The notes: generated from the sequence alone by a model not told the origin. A stretch of DNA of 64,000 nucleotides from Vulcanimicrobiota bacterium (GCA_003168375.1 PMSI01000001.1:1302001-1366000); one strand, 5' to 3'. Positions 18,201-27,074 are shown, counted from the stretch's first letter. Made by a program: numbers and translations.

Positions 18201-18503
18201 GGACTCGACAAGCTCAGCGCGATTCAGCAATCCGCGCGCGAGCGCTTCCGCCCCATCGTGATGACCACGGTCTCGATGATCGCCGGGATGTCGCCCCTGG
18301 CGCTCGCCCTCGATCCGGGCTCGGCGGCGAAGCGTTCGCTCGGAACCGTCGTGATCGGCGGGCTCATCAGCTCGCTGCTGCTCACGCTCGTCGTCATTCC
18401 GATCGTCTATCTCTGGATCGCTCCGGGCCCGCCCAAGAAGGTCGAGCAGCATCGGCCGGCCGGCGACGGCGTCCCGGTCCCCGTCCCGGTGGAGTCGCAC
18501 TGA
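15231..18503 (+). CDS. RND efflux pump, HAE-1 type (first of tandem pair)
   Basis: A 1090-residue inner-membrane proton-driven pump with 12 transmembrane helices and two large periplasmic loops. The TM4 Asp-Asp pair (GILVDDSIVVLENIGRHFED) and the TM10 lysine (LVGLVSKNGILLVDFA) that form the proton relay are both present. Compared with the second pump it carries an extra low-complexity stretch of Gly/Thr/Ser at about residues 245-300 in the first periplasmic loop, making it longer than typical. The tandem arrangement mirrors mdtB-mdtC, whose products form a mixed trimer. Probable substrates are amphipathic drugs or lipids. Confidence 0.92.
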   Translation: MRLTQLFVNRPPLVFVAIALVTLIGIFSLSTLVQQNFPNIDFPTINVSVGYPGAPPSELRDAVVRPIEDAIAGAPNLDHINTSIQQNQASISATFTLDSDQTTDLVQVQNRVQTARAALPADLPAPSIRTFDPAQATVVTLALTSNTLSSAGLSAIVTDKIIPALEQVGGISNVGASGTVTPALEVTVDPNALAAFGFTANDVVSAIQSNNVRAPGGIAYLGNRETSIDVRGDVQTPQSVASLLISGSTSVLRGVTSPSGTVTQKYTGTNGTTNQALALSAGATSGAGGTATNPFSTAPRLPRVGDVAAVTDWYQPKRTASYVDARPAITLNVQKATGASEVTASRAVLAALPAIEAQFPDIAFRVLNVQADFTEQQLWGVLQTLIEGIVFTGVAMLFFLRSWRNALVVMIAIPTSLFVTFFVMKLFNYTIDTVSLLAMTLIIGILVDDSIVVLENIGRHFEDGEAPRTAAILGRSEIGAAAIVITLVDVVVFLPIAFLPGQTGRFLSEFGVVVVIATLTSLAVSFTITPALTGNWSLLSRWRPPRFIDAFSRGFARLRSFYAERVLAAALRHRVLVLAFAAVLTAGAIALIPLGFIGFEFIPAVDRGELFVTVQFPTGTPLTTTDAAIRTVSSRFLELPDVQRITSTSGTSQAGFGGGVALGSTGQLRVFLDQNRKHSTVEIARMMTGLGHKLVPDARVIAVPATGTRGGNAQPIDVTVTSTRGEPDAYAGAVLGALEDTPGTANVNSSALQYSPQIDIQFDRDRARALNVDIGSASQAVRAAFGGTLATQFDTNNGAKYVQVLYPRADQTSLRTLRAIALRSRRGTIVHLGDIAVLQNAPAQALITRVNRQTVIHIGANVQPGVAQTNVQRAFMQRVKALNLPNTVVVGAAAGGNQQNIAQTVNGLGTALILSFALVYLLMVALYNAYRAPLVIMFSIPVAAIGAFGALALTGQTLNLFSLIGVIMLVGLVSKNGILLVDFAILKVEAGLDKLSAIQQSARERFRPIVMTTVSMIAGMSPLALALDPGSAAKRSLGTVVIGGLISSLLLTLVVIPIVYLWIAPGPPKKVEQHRPAGDGVPVPVPVESH

Positions 18504-21500
18504 TGTCGCTCACGCGATTGTTCGTGGAGCGGCCGACGCTGGTGACGGTCTTTCTCGCGTTGGTCCTGCTGGCCGGTGCGATCGCCGGTTCGACGCTGGT
18601 GCAGCAGCAGTTTCCGAACGCCGACGTGCCGTCGATTCAGGTGCTGGTCAGCTATCCGGGCGCGTCGACCACCGAGATGCGCGACGCGATCGTACGCCCG
18701 CTCGAAGACCAGCTTGCCGGATCGCCCGACCTCGACCATCTCGAGACGTCGATCCAACCCGGCCAAGCCTCGGTCGTGGCCGTCTTCGCGCTGACGTCAA
18801 ACCAGAACAACGACTTGGTGCAGGTACAAGGGCGCGTGCAGAACGCGCAGCGTTCGCTGCCCAACGACGTCACGACGCCGCAGATCGCGATCTACAATCC
18901 GAGCCAGGCCGTCGTCGTCTCGCTGGTGCTGCGCTCGCGCGGCCTCTCGGTCGGCGACCTCTCGTCGCTGACGATCAACAAGATCGTTCCCCAGCTCGAT
19001 CAGGTCGCGGGCGTCTCGTTCGTTCAGGAGAACGGAACGGTGACGCCGTCGATCCAGGTGAACGTCGACCCGCGGCAGCTCACCGCCTCGGGCTTCACCT
19101 TGACCGACGTCATCAGCACGATCACCAGCAACAACGTTCGCTCGCCGGGCGGGATTCTCTACTCGCCCAATCGCGAGACGAACCTCGACGTGCGCGGCGA
19201 CATCCAAAACGTTGCCACCGTCGCCGGCTTGCTGCTCAGCAGCGGCGGCGCGGCCACGTCGACGGCGACGAATCCGTGGACGACCCAGCCGCGCTTGTTC
19301 CGGATCGCCGACGTCGCGAACGTCCGCGACACCTTCGAGACGCAGCGCGTCTACGCGTACTCCAACGGCGAACCGTGCATCACGCTCGACGTCCAGAAGT
19401 CGGCCGGTACCAGCGAGGTCGAAACCTCGCGCAACGTGCTGGCCGCGCTCCCCGCGCTGCGCCGCACCTATCCCGACGTGCAGTTCGGCGTGCTCAACGT
19501 CCAGTCGACCTACACCGAGCAGCAGCTCGTCGGCGTCGTGCGGACGCTGATCGAGGCGATCGTCTTCACCGGGATCGTGATGCTGCTCTTCCTGCGGTCG
19601 TGGCGCAACGCGCTGGTCGTCATGATCGCGATCCCGTCCTCGCTGCTGGTGACTCTCGCCACGATGAAGCTCGCGCACTTCACCCTCGACACGGTCTCGC
19701 TGCTGGCGATGACGCTGATCATCGGGATCCTCGTCGACGACTCGATCGTCGTGCTGGAGAACGTCGAACGCCATTTCGAGCGTGGTGAGCCGCCGACCGA
19801 GGCCGCGGTCACCGGGCGCAGCGAGATCGGCGTCGCCGCGATCGTCATCACGCTCGTGGACGTCGTCGTGTTCTTGCCGATCTCGTTCCTGCCGGGTTCG
19901 GTCGGGCTGTTCATGCGCGAATTCGGGTTGGTCGTGACCGTCGCGACGCTGACCTCGCTGTTCGTCTCGTTCACGGTGACGCCGACGCTCGCCGGCCGCT
20001 GGGCGCTGCTTTCGCGCTGGCGGCCGTGGGGAATCATCGACGCGTTCACCGAGCGCTTCGAGGCGGTGCGTGAAGCGTACGTGGAGCGGCTGCTGACGTG
20101 GGGGCTCGATCACGGCCGCACCGTCGCTCTCGTCTCCGCGCTCTCGCTCGTCTTTGCGCTGGCGCTGATCCCGCTCGGACTGGTCGGCTTCGAGTACATC
20201 CCGCCGGTCGACCGCGGCGAGCTGTACCTGACCGTGACGTACCCTAGCGGCACGCCGCTCGAGACGACGCGCCGCGGAACCCTCGCGATCGAAGGGATCG
20301 TCGATCAGGTCGACGATCTGCGGTCCGAGTCGTCGACCGCAGGTGCGTACCTGGGACAGCTCTCCGGCTACATCAACAATCCCGCGGTCGGTCAGATCGA
20401 CGTGTATCTCAAGGACGGGCGCGCGCATTCGACGGCGTACTGGGTCGCGCAGCTGCAATCGCAGGCGCAGCGCGTGGTTCCGCTCGCGAAAGTGGTCGCG
20501 GTTCCGGCGACCGACATCTCGGGCGGAAACGCGCAGCCGATCGACGAGGTGATCTCGAGCGTCGACGGTCACCCGGAGCCGTACGCGCCGAAGATCGCTG
20601 CCGCACTCGCCGCGACGCCCGGCGCGATCGACGTCACGACCTCGGGCGTGGCCGACGCGCCGCAGGTGGCGGTGGAATTCAACCGCGAGCGCGCGCGCGC
20701 GCTCGATGCGAGCATCGGCACCGCCTCGACCGCGATCCGCGCCGCGTTCGCCGGCGACCTGGCAACGCAGTTCACCGGCCAAGACGGGCTCAAGAACGTC
20801 CTGGTGACGTATCCGCAAACCGCGCAGACCTCGCTCGCCGCGATCGAGGCGATCCCGATTCGTGCTGCAAACGGCTCGATCGTCCGCGTCGGCGACATCG
20901 CGCACCTCGTTCAGGCCCCGGCGCCGCCGATGATCGAGCGCATCAACCGGCAGAGCGTGATCTATGCCGGCGCAGACCTTGCACCGGGCGCGAAACTCTC
21001 GAACGTCCAGCGTGCCTTCGCGCAGCGGCTCGCCGCATTGCAGCTCCCGGCAACCGTCACGGTCGCGGCCGCGGCCGGCGGCAACGAACAGCAGGTCAGC
21101 GCCACCGTCAAAGGGATGACGATCGCGCTGCTGCTCTCGATCGTGCTGGTCTACCTGCTGATGGTCGCGCTCTACAACAGCTACCGGACGCCGTTCATCA
21201 TCATGTTCGCGGTGCCGGTCGCGGTCGTCGGAGCGCTGGGATCGCTCGCGCTCACCGGCCAGACGCTGAACCTGTTCTCCCTGATCGGGTCGGTGCTGTT
21301 GATCGGGCTCGTCACCAAGAACGGGATCCTGCTGGTCGACTTCGCGAACCGGCGCCGAAACGCAGGCCTCGATCGCATCGCCGCGATCCGCGACGCGGCG
21401 CACGAACGGTTCCGTCCGATCATCATGACGACGGCCGCGATGATCGCCGGGATGCTTCCGCTTGCGCTCGCGCTCGATCCCGGGGCGCAAGCGGAGCGTT

Positions 21501-21673
21501 CGCTCGGCACGGTCGTGATCGGCGGACTCGCCAGCTCGCTGCTGCTCACTCTGGTCCTGGTCCCGATCGTCTACGTCGCGCTCGCCCCGAAGCGAGAGCC
21601 GGCTCCCGTGCGCGGCGACGGCCCGTTCGCGCCCGTCACCGAACCGCCGCTCTTCGACGCGCCGACGCACTGA
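18503..21673 (+). CDS. RND efflux pump, HAE-1 type (second of tandem pair)
   Basis: A 1056-residue RND transporter whose start overlaps the previous stop by one base. The TM4 motif GILVDDSIVVLENVERHFER and the TM10 motif LIGLVTKNGILLVDFANRRR carry the proton-relay Asp and Lys residues. It is clearly paralogous to the preceding pump but differs through the periplasmic domains, as MdtB and MdtC do. Both appear active rather than one being degenerate. It shares the single adaptor encoded upstream. An acyltransferase gene follows 5 bp downstream. Confidence 0.92.
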   Translation: MSLTRLFVERPTLVTVFLALVLLAGAIAGSTLVQQQFPNADVPSIQVLVSYPGASTTEMRDAIVRPLEDQLAGSPDLDHLETSIQPGQASVVAVFALTSNQNNDLVQVQGRVQNAQRSLPNDVTTPQIAIYNPSQAVVVSLVLRSRGLSVGDLSSLTINKIVPQLDQVAGVSFVQENGTVTPSIQVNVDPRQLTASGFTLTDVISTITSNNVRSPGGILYSPNRETNLDVRGDIQNVATVAGLLLSSGGAATSTATNPWTTQPRLFRIADVANVRDTFETQRVYAYSNGEPCITLDVQKSAGTSEVETSRNVLAALPALRRTYPDVQFGVLNVQSTYTEQQLVGVVRTLIEAIVFTGIVMLLFLRSWRNALVVMIAIPSSLLVTLATMKLAHFTLDTVSLLAMTLIIGILVDDSIVVLENVERHFERGEPPTEAAVTGRSEIGVAAIVITLVDVVVFLPISFLPGSVGLFMREFGLVVTVATLTSLFVSFTVTPTLAGRWALLSRWRPWGIIDAFTERFEAVREAYVERLLTWGLDHGRTVALVSALSLVFALALIPLGLVGFEYIPPVDRGELYLTVTYPSGTPLETTRRGTLAIEGIVDQVDDLRSESSTAGAYLGQLSGYINNPAVGQIDVYLKDGRAHSTAYWVAQLQSQAQRVVPLAKVVAVPATDISGGNAQPIDEVISSVDGHPEPYAPKIAAALAATPGAIDVTTSGVADAPQVAVEFNRERARALDASIGTASTAIRAAFAGDLATQFTGQDGLKNVLVTYPQTAQTSLAAIEAIPIRAANGSIVRVGDIAHLVQAPAPPMIERINRQSVIYAGADLAPGAKLSNVQRAFAQRLAALQLPATVTVAAAAGGNEQQVSATVKGMTIALLLSIVLVYLLMVALYNSYRTPFIIMFAVPVAVVGALGSLALTGQTLNLFSLIGSVLLIGLVTKNGILLVDFANRRRNAGLDRIAAIRDAAHERFRPIIMTTAAMIAGMLPLALALDPGAQAERSLGTVVIGGLASSLLLTLVLVPIVYVALAPKREPAPVRGDGPFAPVTEPPLFDAPTH

Positions 21674-21678
21674 TCGCT

Positions 21679-22836
21679 GTGGTGTCGCGAACGGTTCGCA
21701 TCGCGTACGCGGACGCGCTTCGTGCGCTCGCGATCTTCGCCGTCTTCCTGCACCACATGTTCCAGCAGACGCGGCTGGCGGCGAAGGCGCCGGAGGCCGC
21801 GGTTTTCGGCTACTGGGGCGTCGACTGCTTCTTCGTACTGACGGGCTTCCTGCTCTGCGGTCCGTACCTGCGCGCGATCGCCGACGGCACGCCGTTGCCG
21901 GGCTGGCGGCAGTTCGCCGCGCGGCGTTTCTTGCGAATCTATCCGTTGTACTTCGTGTGCTTGGTTCTCAGCATCGCGGACCTTTCGGTGCACGCGCAGG
22001 CACCGTCGTTCCTCGACATCGGTGCGCACCTGACGATGCTGCACGGGTTTGTCGTGCCGTATGTCACGCAGATCAACGGTCCGCTGTGGACGATGGCGGT
22101 CGACGCGCAGTTTTATGTGCTCATGCCGATCGTGTTTTTCGGCTTGAGCGCGCTCGTCCGGACTCGGTCGGCTGCCGTGCGCGTCCGGTACATCTGGCTC
22201 TTCTTGGCGGTGATGTGCTGCGTGAGCGTGCTCGAACGGTTCGCATCGATCTCCGTCCTGACGAACACCGGAACGGCGACGTGGGACGCCGACGCGGTCT
22301 ATGCGCGAAACGTCGTCGGCATGGGCACCAACTTCGCGATCGGTGCGGCGCTTGCGTTTCTGTCGATCCGCCGCCCGAAGCCCGGGCGGCCGAAAGCGTG
22401 GTACGCGGCCGCTGTCGTCCTCGGCGTAGTTTTCATCGCTTTGCAAATGACGTCGCTCGGCGTTGACACGACACGCCCCGTGCTGAGCATCGGAACGTAC
22501 GGCCTGATCGACATTCTCGGCGCGTGCTCGGCGGGTTTGCTCTTGTACGGCCTGACGAGGGGTGGCTGGACGAAGCTCGATGCCGTGGTGAACACGCGAT
22601 TCGTGGCGGGGTTGGCCGCCCTCGCATACGCGGTCTACCTCTTTCAGGAGCCGCTCATCAACCACGTCGTATCGTTCTATTACGGGCCGCTCGGAAACCC
22701 GGTGGTGACGCTGGGCTTAGGCGTGGTCTCGCTCCTGGTCGTGTACTGTGTCGCCATTCCGATGCATCGCTTCGTCGAGCAGCCGTTCCTCGATATGCGC
22801 GAGCACCACCGCGACATCGTCCCGACCCTGCCCTGA
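21679..22836 (+). CDS. Acyltransferase 3 family membrane protein
   Basis: A 385-residue integral membrane protein of the OafA/YrhL acyltransferase-3 family. The N-terminal segment RIAYADALRALAIFAVFLHH carries the conserved R-A-x-A and His of the active site. WGVDCFFVLTGFLL and AARRFLRIYPLYF are the following family motifs. About ten hydrophobic helices follow, with no C-terminal SGNH domain. Such enzymes O-acylate sugars, peptidoglycan or other extracytoplasmic molecules. It starts with GTG 5 bp after the RND operon and may be co-transcribed with it. The acceptor is unknown. Confidence 0.88.
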   Translation: MVSRTVRIAYADALRALAIFAVFLHHMFQQTRLAAKAPEAAVFGYWGVDCFFVLTGFLLCGPYLRAIADGTPLPGWRQFAARRFLRIYPLYFVCLVLSIADLSVHAQAPSFLDIGAHLTMLHGFVVPYVTQINGPLWTMAVDAQFYVLMPIVFFGLSALVRTRSAAVRVRYIWLFLAVMCCVSVLERFASISVLTNTGTATWDADAVYARNVVGMGTNFAIGAALAFLSIRRPKPGRPKAWYAAAVVLGVVFIALQMTSLGVDTTRPVLSIGTYGLIDILGACSAGLLLYGLTRGGWTKLDAVVNTRFVAGLAALAYAVYLFQEPLINHVVSFYYGPLGNPVVTLGLGVVSLLVVYCVAIPMHRFVEQPFLDMREHHRDIVPTLP

Positions 22837-22843
22837 CGCGCGC

Positions 22844-23299
22844 TCAGGCCGGCTTGAAGACCATCAGCACGACGATCGCGAGGATGACGATTCCGAGGAT
22901 CGCCGAGAAAACGGCGCCGCGTTTCGCCGCCGCCGCTGCCTCGGGCGAATCCGGCCCGTGCGCCTCGATCGCCTGAATCTCTCGCGCGAGGCTCGGGGTG
23001 TATCCGAGATAACCCAGCAGCACCGCGAGCGCCCAGAGTGCCATCGCCCATGCAATCCAGCGCGTGCTGAAGCTATAACCGGCGATCCAAACCATCGCCG
23101 CCCCGGTGGGGAGCAGCAGCAAGTACGCGGGGTTTGCGATCCGGTCGTCGATGAGCTTCACGCCGCGCAGCGCAATCGGCGCGAACGCAGGGTACTTCCG
23201 CGCTCGGAAGATCCACACGCCATACGTGAAGTTCGCTCCGACCGCCGCGATCGCGAGCAGGATGTGGAGCAGCTTGAGCGCGAGGTAGGCGTAGCTCAT
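22844..23299 (-). CDS. DUF2269-type integral membrane protein
   Basis: A 151-residue protein with four hydrophobic helices. It begins YLALKLLHILLAIAAVGANF, followed by a conserved ANPAYLLLLPTGAAMVWIAGY segment. This is the layout of the DUF2269 family of small membrane proteins of unknown function. The start is well supported by AGGAG 6 nt upstream. It lies 35 bp downstream of the tartrate operon permease on the same strand and could be its last gene, although an independent promoter is equally possible. It converges on the acyltransferase gene with a 7-bp gap. Confidence 0.8.
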   Translation of the reverse strand: MSYAYLALKLLHILLAIAAVGANFTYGVWIFRARKYPAFAPIALRGVKLIDDRIANPAYLLLLPTGAAMVWIAGYSFSTRWIAWAMALWALAVLLGYLGYTPSLAREIQAIEAHGPDSPEAAAAAKRGAVFSAILGIVILAIVVLMVFKPA

Positions 23300-23334
23300 G
23301 GGAGGCTCCTTCGTCCCCGTATCCTACTCGGGGC

Positions 23335-24132
23335 CTAGCGCTTCATCCCCCAGCGGACGACGGTCCGGGATTCGACCGCGCTGAACAGCCCCTCGACGAG
23401 GATTCCGAGCACCGAGATCACCACCAGGCCGGCGAAGATCTGCGGCGTCTGCAGATAGTAGCGCGCGGTGTTGATGTACCAGCCCAGACCGCCTTGCGAG
23501 CCTGCTACGCCGAAGACGAGCTCGGCGGCGACGACGGTGCGCCAGCCGAACGCCCAGGCGGTCTTGAGGCCGGTGAGGATGTACGGCATCGCGGCGGGGA
23601 GCAGCACGTCGACGACCAGCCGCGGGCCGCGCAGGCCGAGATTTCGCGCGACCATCTGCGTCGTCGCGCTGATCGTGCGGAAGCCGGTGTCGGTGTTGAT
23701 CGCGACCGGCCAGATCGTCGCCAGCGTCACGATAAAGATGATCGAGCGATCGCTCAGCCCGAACCAGATGATCGCCAGCGGCAGGATCGCGATCGCCGGG
23801 AGCGGGTTGAGCACTGCCGTCAGCACCGCCAGCAGGTCGCGCCCGACCGAGGAGAACACTGCCAGCGACGCCAGCGCGAACCCGATCAGCGCGCCGATCA
23901 GCAGCCCGGTCAACAGCGTTTGCAGCGTGTGCAGCGTCGCGGCGGGGATCTTCCCGTTCGCCACGTCGGTCCACAGCTGGTTCGCGACATCGAGCGGTGA
24001 ACCGACGAGCAGCGCGGAGACGTGCGAGAACGACACGTACGCCTGCCAGATCGACAGCAGCACCACGATGACGATCGCGTACCGCAGCGGGGCCGGCAGC
24101 CGCAGCCAGGGATCGTGGACGCGAGCCCTCAT
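23335..24132 (-). CDS. ABC transporter permease, TauC/SsuC family
   Basis: A 265-residue inner-membrane permease with about six helices. The cytoplasmic EAA loop (ATTQMVARNLGLRGPRLVVD, followed by VLLPAAMPYILTGLKTAW) belongs to the nitrate/sulfonate/taurine ABC class. Its ATG overlaps the stop of the ATPase gene by 4 bp, which fixes the start. With the ATPase and the substrate-binding protein of the same operon it forms a complete importer. Because the operon also encodes two tartrate enzymes, the substrate is probably tartrate or a similar hydroxy-diacid rather than a sulfonate. The substrate is inferred from context only. Confidence 0.88.
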   Translation of the reverse strand: MRARVHDPWLRLPAPLRYAIVIVVLLSIWQAYVSFSHVSALLVGSPLDVANQLWTDVANGKIPAATLHTLQTLLTGLLIGALIGFALASLAVFSSVGRDLLAVLTAVLNPLPAIAILPLAIIWFGLSDRSIIFIVTLATIWPVAINTDTGFRTISATTQMVARNLGLRGPRLVVDVLLPAAMPYILTGLKTAWAFGWRTVVAAELVFGVAGSQGGLGWYINTARYYLQTPQIFAGLVVISVLGILVEGLFSAVESRTVVRWGMKR

Positions 24133-24920
24133 TCGACCGCCGTTTGGACCGAGCGGTGCGCGGAGTCGGGCGTGATCAGCAGCGAGCGCAAGTGGTGCGA
24201 GAGGCGCAGGAACTCCGGCGTGTCCATGTCCTGCGCGGCCGACGTGTCGACGGTCTCGACGATGCGGGCCGGCGTCGTCGACATCACCGCGACGTGATGG
24301 CCGAGAAACACGGCTTCTTGGATCGAGTGCGTCACCAGCACGATCGTCACGCCGGTCTCGCGCCAGATCGCGTTGAGGTCGAGCTGCAGTTGCGAGCGCG
24401 TGATCGCGTCGAGGGCGCCGAACGGCTCGTCCATCAGCAGGATGCGCGGTTCGAGCGCCAGCGCGCGTGCGATCGCGCCGCGTTGCTTCATCCCGCCCGA
24501 GAGCTGGTGCGGGTACTTGTCGCCCGCAGCCTCGATCCCCACCAGCCGCAGCATCGCACGCGCGCGTTCGCGCGCGGCCTCGCCGCGCATCTCCTTCGCG
24601 ACGCCGAGCGCGTAGACGACGTTGTCCAGCACCGTCCGCCACGCGAAGAGCTGATCGAAATCCTGGAACACGACGGTGCGATCCGGACCGGGTTCGCCGA
24701 TCGGCACGCCGTCGAGGCGAATGCTGCCGGCAGTCGGGTGCAGAAAACCAGCGATCGCTTTGAGCAGCGTCGTCTTGCCGCAGCCCGAAGGCCCGATCAG
24801 CACGAACTTCTCACCGCGCCGCACCACGAAGTCGGCGGAATCAACCGCGCGAAATCCGTCGTACTCGATCGCGACGCCCGCGCCGACGACCAGTGGCTCG
24901 CCGATCACGGGTTCCGTCAC
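24129..24920 (-). CDS. ABC transporter ATP-binding protein, TauB/SsuB family
   Basis: A 263-residue ATPase. Walker A is IGPSGCGKTTLLKAI, the signature is QLSGGMKQRGAIARAL, Walker B is RILLMDEPFGALD, and the switch His is in VTHSIQEAVFLG. These are characteristic of the nitrate/sulfonate importers. The chosen GTG gives a 4-bp GTGA overlap with the preceding dehydratase gene; an alternative GTG nine bases further upstream is possible. It energises the permease encoded next. It has no C-terminal regulatory domain. Confidence 0.9.
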   Translation of the reverse strand: MTEPVIGEPLVVGAGVAIEYDGFRAVDSADFVVRRGEKFVLIGPSGCGKTTLLKAIAGFLHPTAGSIRLDGVPIGEPGPDRTVVFQDFDQLFAWRTVLDNVVYALGVAKEMRGEAARERARAMLRLVGIEAAGDKYPHQLSGGMKQRGAIARALALEPRILLMDEPFGALDAITRSQLQLDLNAIWRETGVTIVLVTHSIQEAVFLGHHVAVMSTTPARIVETVDTSAAQDMDTPEFLRLSHHLRSLLITPDSAHRSVQTAVE

Positions 24921-26086
24921 GCGGCGCACTTCCGCAACAGATCGATCAGCGCCGGCTTCTCCTCGAAGCCGACGCCAGGCGCATCCGGCAGCCGCACGTA
25001 CGAGTCCTCGACCGGAATCGACTCGGCGAAGCCGCCGAACGGCTGGAACACGCCGGGATACGACTCGTTGCCGCCCAGACCCAGGCCGGCTGCGATGTTC
25101 AGCGACATCTGGTGTCCGCCGTGGGGGACGCAGCTGCGCGGCGACCAGCCGTGTTCACGCAGCATGTCGAGCGTGCGCAGGTACTCGACCAGCCCGTAGC
25201 TGAGCGCGCAGTCGAACTGCAGCACGTCGCGCCCGGCGCGCATCCCGCCGTAGCGGATCAGGTTGCGCGCGTCTTGCATCGAGAACAGGTTCTCGCCGGT
25301 CGCGGTCGAGTGCGGATAGCGCTCGCCCAGGCGCGCCTGGAGCTCGTAGTCGAGCGGATCGCCGGCTTCCTCGTACCAGCGCAGACCGTACGGTGCCAGC
25401 GCGTCCGCGTATGCGAGCGCCGTGTCGAGATCGAAGCGTCCGTTGGCGTCGACCGCGAGGCGCGAGCCGTCGCCGCCGAGCACCTCGATCACCGCTTCGA
25501 TCCGCCGCAGATCCTCGTCGAGCGGCGCGCCGCCGATCTTGATCTTCACCGTGCTGTAGCCGAGCGAGAGGTACCAGCGCATCTCGTCCTGCAGCGCCCG
25601 CACGTCCTTGCCCGGCTGATAGTACCCGCCGGCGGCGTAGACCCAGACGCGCTCGTCCGCCTCGCCGCCGCGATAGCGGTCGGCGAGCAGGCCGTACAGC
25701 GGCTTGCGTTCGATCTTGGCAACCGCGTCCCACAGCGCCATGTCGATCGTGCCGACCGCGACGGAGCGTTCACCGTGCCCGCCGGGCTTCTCGCCGCTCA
25801 TCATCAGCGCCCAGATGCGGTGCGGGTCGAAGTTCGTCTGCTCGTCGTTGAGCAGCGCCGCGGGCGGCGCGCCGAGGACGCGCGGCACGAAGCGCTCGCG
25901 CATCAGTCCGCCCGCCGCGTAGCGTCCGTTCGAATTGAAGCCGTAGCCGATGACGCGCTGACCGTCGCGCACGACGTCGGTGACGACCGCGACCGTCGAG
26001 GCGGTCATCTGGGAGAAGTCGATCCAGGCGTTGCGGATGTCGGAATCGATCCGCGCCGGCCGCTCGACGATCTCGACGATGCGCAC
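24917..26086 (-). CDS. tarD: D(-)-tartrate dehydratase (enolase superfamily)
   Basis: A 389-residue enzyme of the mandelate racemase branch of the enolase superfamily. Motifs such as VVGYGFNSNGRY-type (here VIGYGFNSNGRYAAGG), EKPGGHGERSVAVGTIDMAL, TVKIKIGGAP with the catalytic Lys, LAVDANGRF and YEEAGDPLDY for metal binding, and SCVPHGGHQMSLNIAAGLGL with the catalytic His, closely match the D-tartrate dehydratase described from Bradyrhizobium. It would dehydrate D-tartrate to oxaloacetate in the cytoplasm. It sits 4 bp after the substrate-binding protein gene and is flanked by importer genes and a tartrate dehydrogenase. No key residue is missing. Confidence 0.88.
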   Translation of the reverse strand: MRIVEIVERPARIDSDIRNAWIDFSQMTASTVAVVTDVVRDGQRVIGYGFNSNGRYAAGGLMRERFVPRVLGAPPAALLNDEQTNFDPHRIWALMMSGEKPGGHGERSVAVGTIDMALWDAVAKIERKPLYGLLADRYRGGEADERVWVYAAGGYYQPGKDVRALQDEMRWYLSLGYSTVKIKIGGAPLDEDLRRIEAVIEVLGGDGSRLAVDANGRFDLDTALAYADALAPYGLRWYEEAGDPLDYELQARLGERYPHSTATGENLFSMQDARNLIRYGGMRAGRDVLQFDCALSYGLVEYLRTLDMLREHGWSPRSCVPHGGHQMSLNIAAGLGLGGNESYPGVFQPFGGFAESIPVEDSYVRLPDAPGVGFEEKPALIDLLRKCAA

Positions 26087-26090
26087 CGTG

Positions 26091-27074
26091 CTAGTCGCCG
26101 ACCCCGCCCAGGGTGCCGGGATAATCGATCTCGTGCATCGACGCCGGGACTTTGCGCAGCGCGCCGATCGACTGCATGAACTTCGCCATGGCCAGAAAAC
26201 CGTGCGGCGTCGTGCTGAAGATGACGTCCTTGCGGCGCAGCCAGCCCTCGAAGTCGTGCGCCGAGATCTTGCCGCCCGAGTCCATCGAGAGGACCTCCGA
26301 GGCCTCGCGCGGGTGCGCCTTGAGGAATTGCGTCGCGTCGAGCAGATCGCGATAGAACGTCTTGACGAACTGCGGGTGCTCGTCGGCGAACTTCGGGTTC
26401 ACGTACACGCTGTTGAACGTGTGCGGGCCGAACACGTCGAAGCTGCGCGCGATGACGTGCCCGCCGGCCGCCACTTCTTGATACTGGAACGGCGGCGCCG
26501 AGAGGTGCGCGGTGAGCTGGCCGACCTGCAGCGCCTGCATCCCCGAGGGGTGGTCGATCGCGACGATCGTGGTGTCGAGCGCGTGCGCGTTGCCGAGCTC
26601 GTTGGCGGCCGCCTTTCGCAAGGTCAGCGACTGCAGCGAGTCCAGCGACGGCATCCCGATCTTCATGTCGGGCTTGAGGTCCTTGACGCTCTTGATCGCG
26701 TTGTCGCGGGTGACGAGCCAGACCGACATCTGGTTGAGCGACGCGAGCACTTTCCAGCCGACGCCGCGGTCCCAGCCGGTCAAAAACGGCGGGATGCTGC
26801 CCGCGCCGATCTGGATCTGGTTGGCGATGAACCCGTCGCGTACCGCGGCGGTGCTGCCGAGCACGATCCAGTTGACCTTCGTCTGAGGAAACTGCTTCTC
26901 GAGCGACCGCTGATCGCGCATCACGATCAGGTTGCTGTAGCTCAGTCCCGGCTGGTACGCGATCGTGATCTCCGCCGGTGCGTCGTTGGGCGGCGGCGCG
27001 CCGCTGCCGCTCAACGGCAGAGCGGCGAACGCGACGGCGAGGAACGCGACGGCGAGCGAGCGGGATAGGCGCAT
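26091..27074 (-). CDS. ABC transporter substrate-binding protein (TauA/NitT family)
   Basis: A 327-residue periplasmic protein with a Sec signal peptide (LSRSLAVAFLAVAFAALPLS). The fold is the NMT1/TauA type: ITIAYQPGLSYSNLIVMRD, PQTKVNWIVLGSTAAV, QIGAGSIPPFLTG and PDMKIGMPSLDSLQSLTL. The start was chosen because GGAG lies 6 nt upstream and the signal peptide begins there; a longer frame would add 14 non-signal residues. It belongs to the same operon as tartrate dehydrogenase (16 bp upstream) and tartrate dehydratase (4 bp downstream), so the ligand is probably tartrate. Confidence 0.87.
   Translation of the reverse strand: MRLSRSLAVAFLAVAFAALPLSGSGAPPPNDAPAEITIAYQPGLSYSNLIVMRDQRSLEKQFPQTKVNWIVLGSTAAVRDGFIANQIQIGAGSIPPFLTGWDRGVGWKVLASLNQMSVWLVTRDNAIKSVKDLKPDMKIGMPSLDSLQSLTLRKAAANELGNAHALDTTIVAIDHPSGMQALQVGQLTAHLSAPPFQYQEVAAGGHVIARSFDVFGPHTFNSVYVNPKFADEHPQFVKTFYRDLLDATQFLKAHPREASEVLSMDSGGKISAHDFEGWLRRKDVIFSTTPHGFLAMAKFMQSIGALRKVPASMHEIDYPGTLGGVGD

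Noticed and set aside
13965-18503. A single 1512-residue fusion frame over adaptor and first RND pump
   Set aside because: The first 420 residues are the shadow frame of the adaptor gene. The RND protein begins at the ATG 15231, overlapping the adaptor stop.
18797-21670. A 957-residue open frame antisense to the second RND pump
   Set aside because: The sequence is dominated by Arg, Asp, Glu and Gln with no motif; the plus strand encodes an intact pump.
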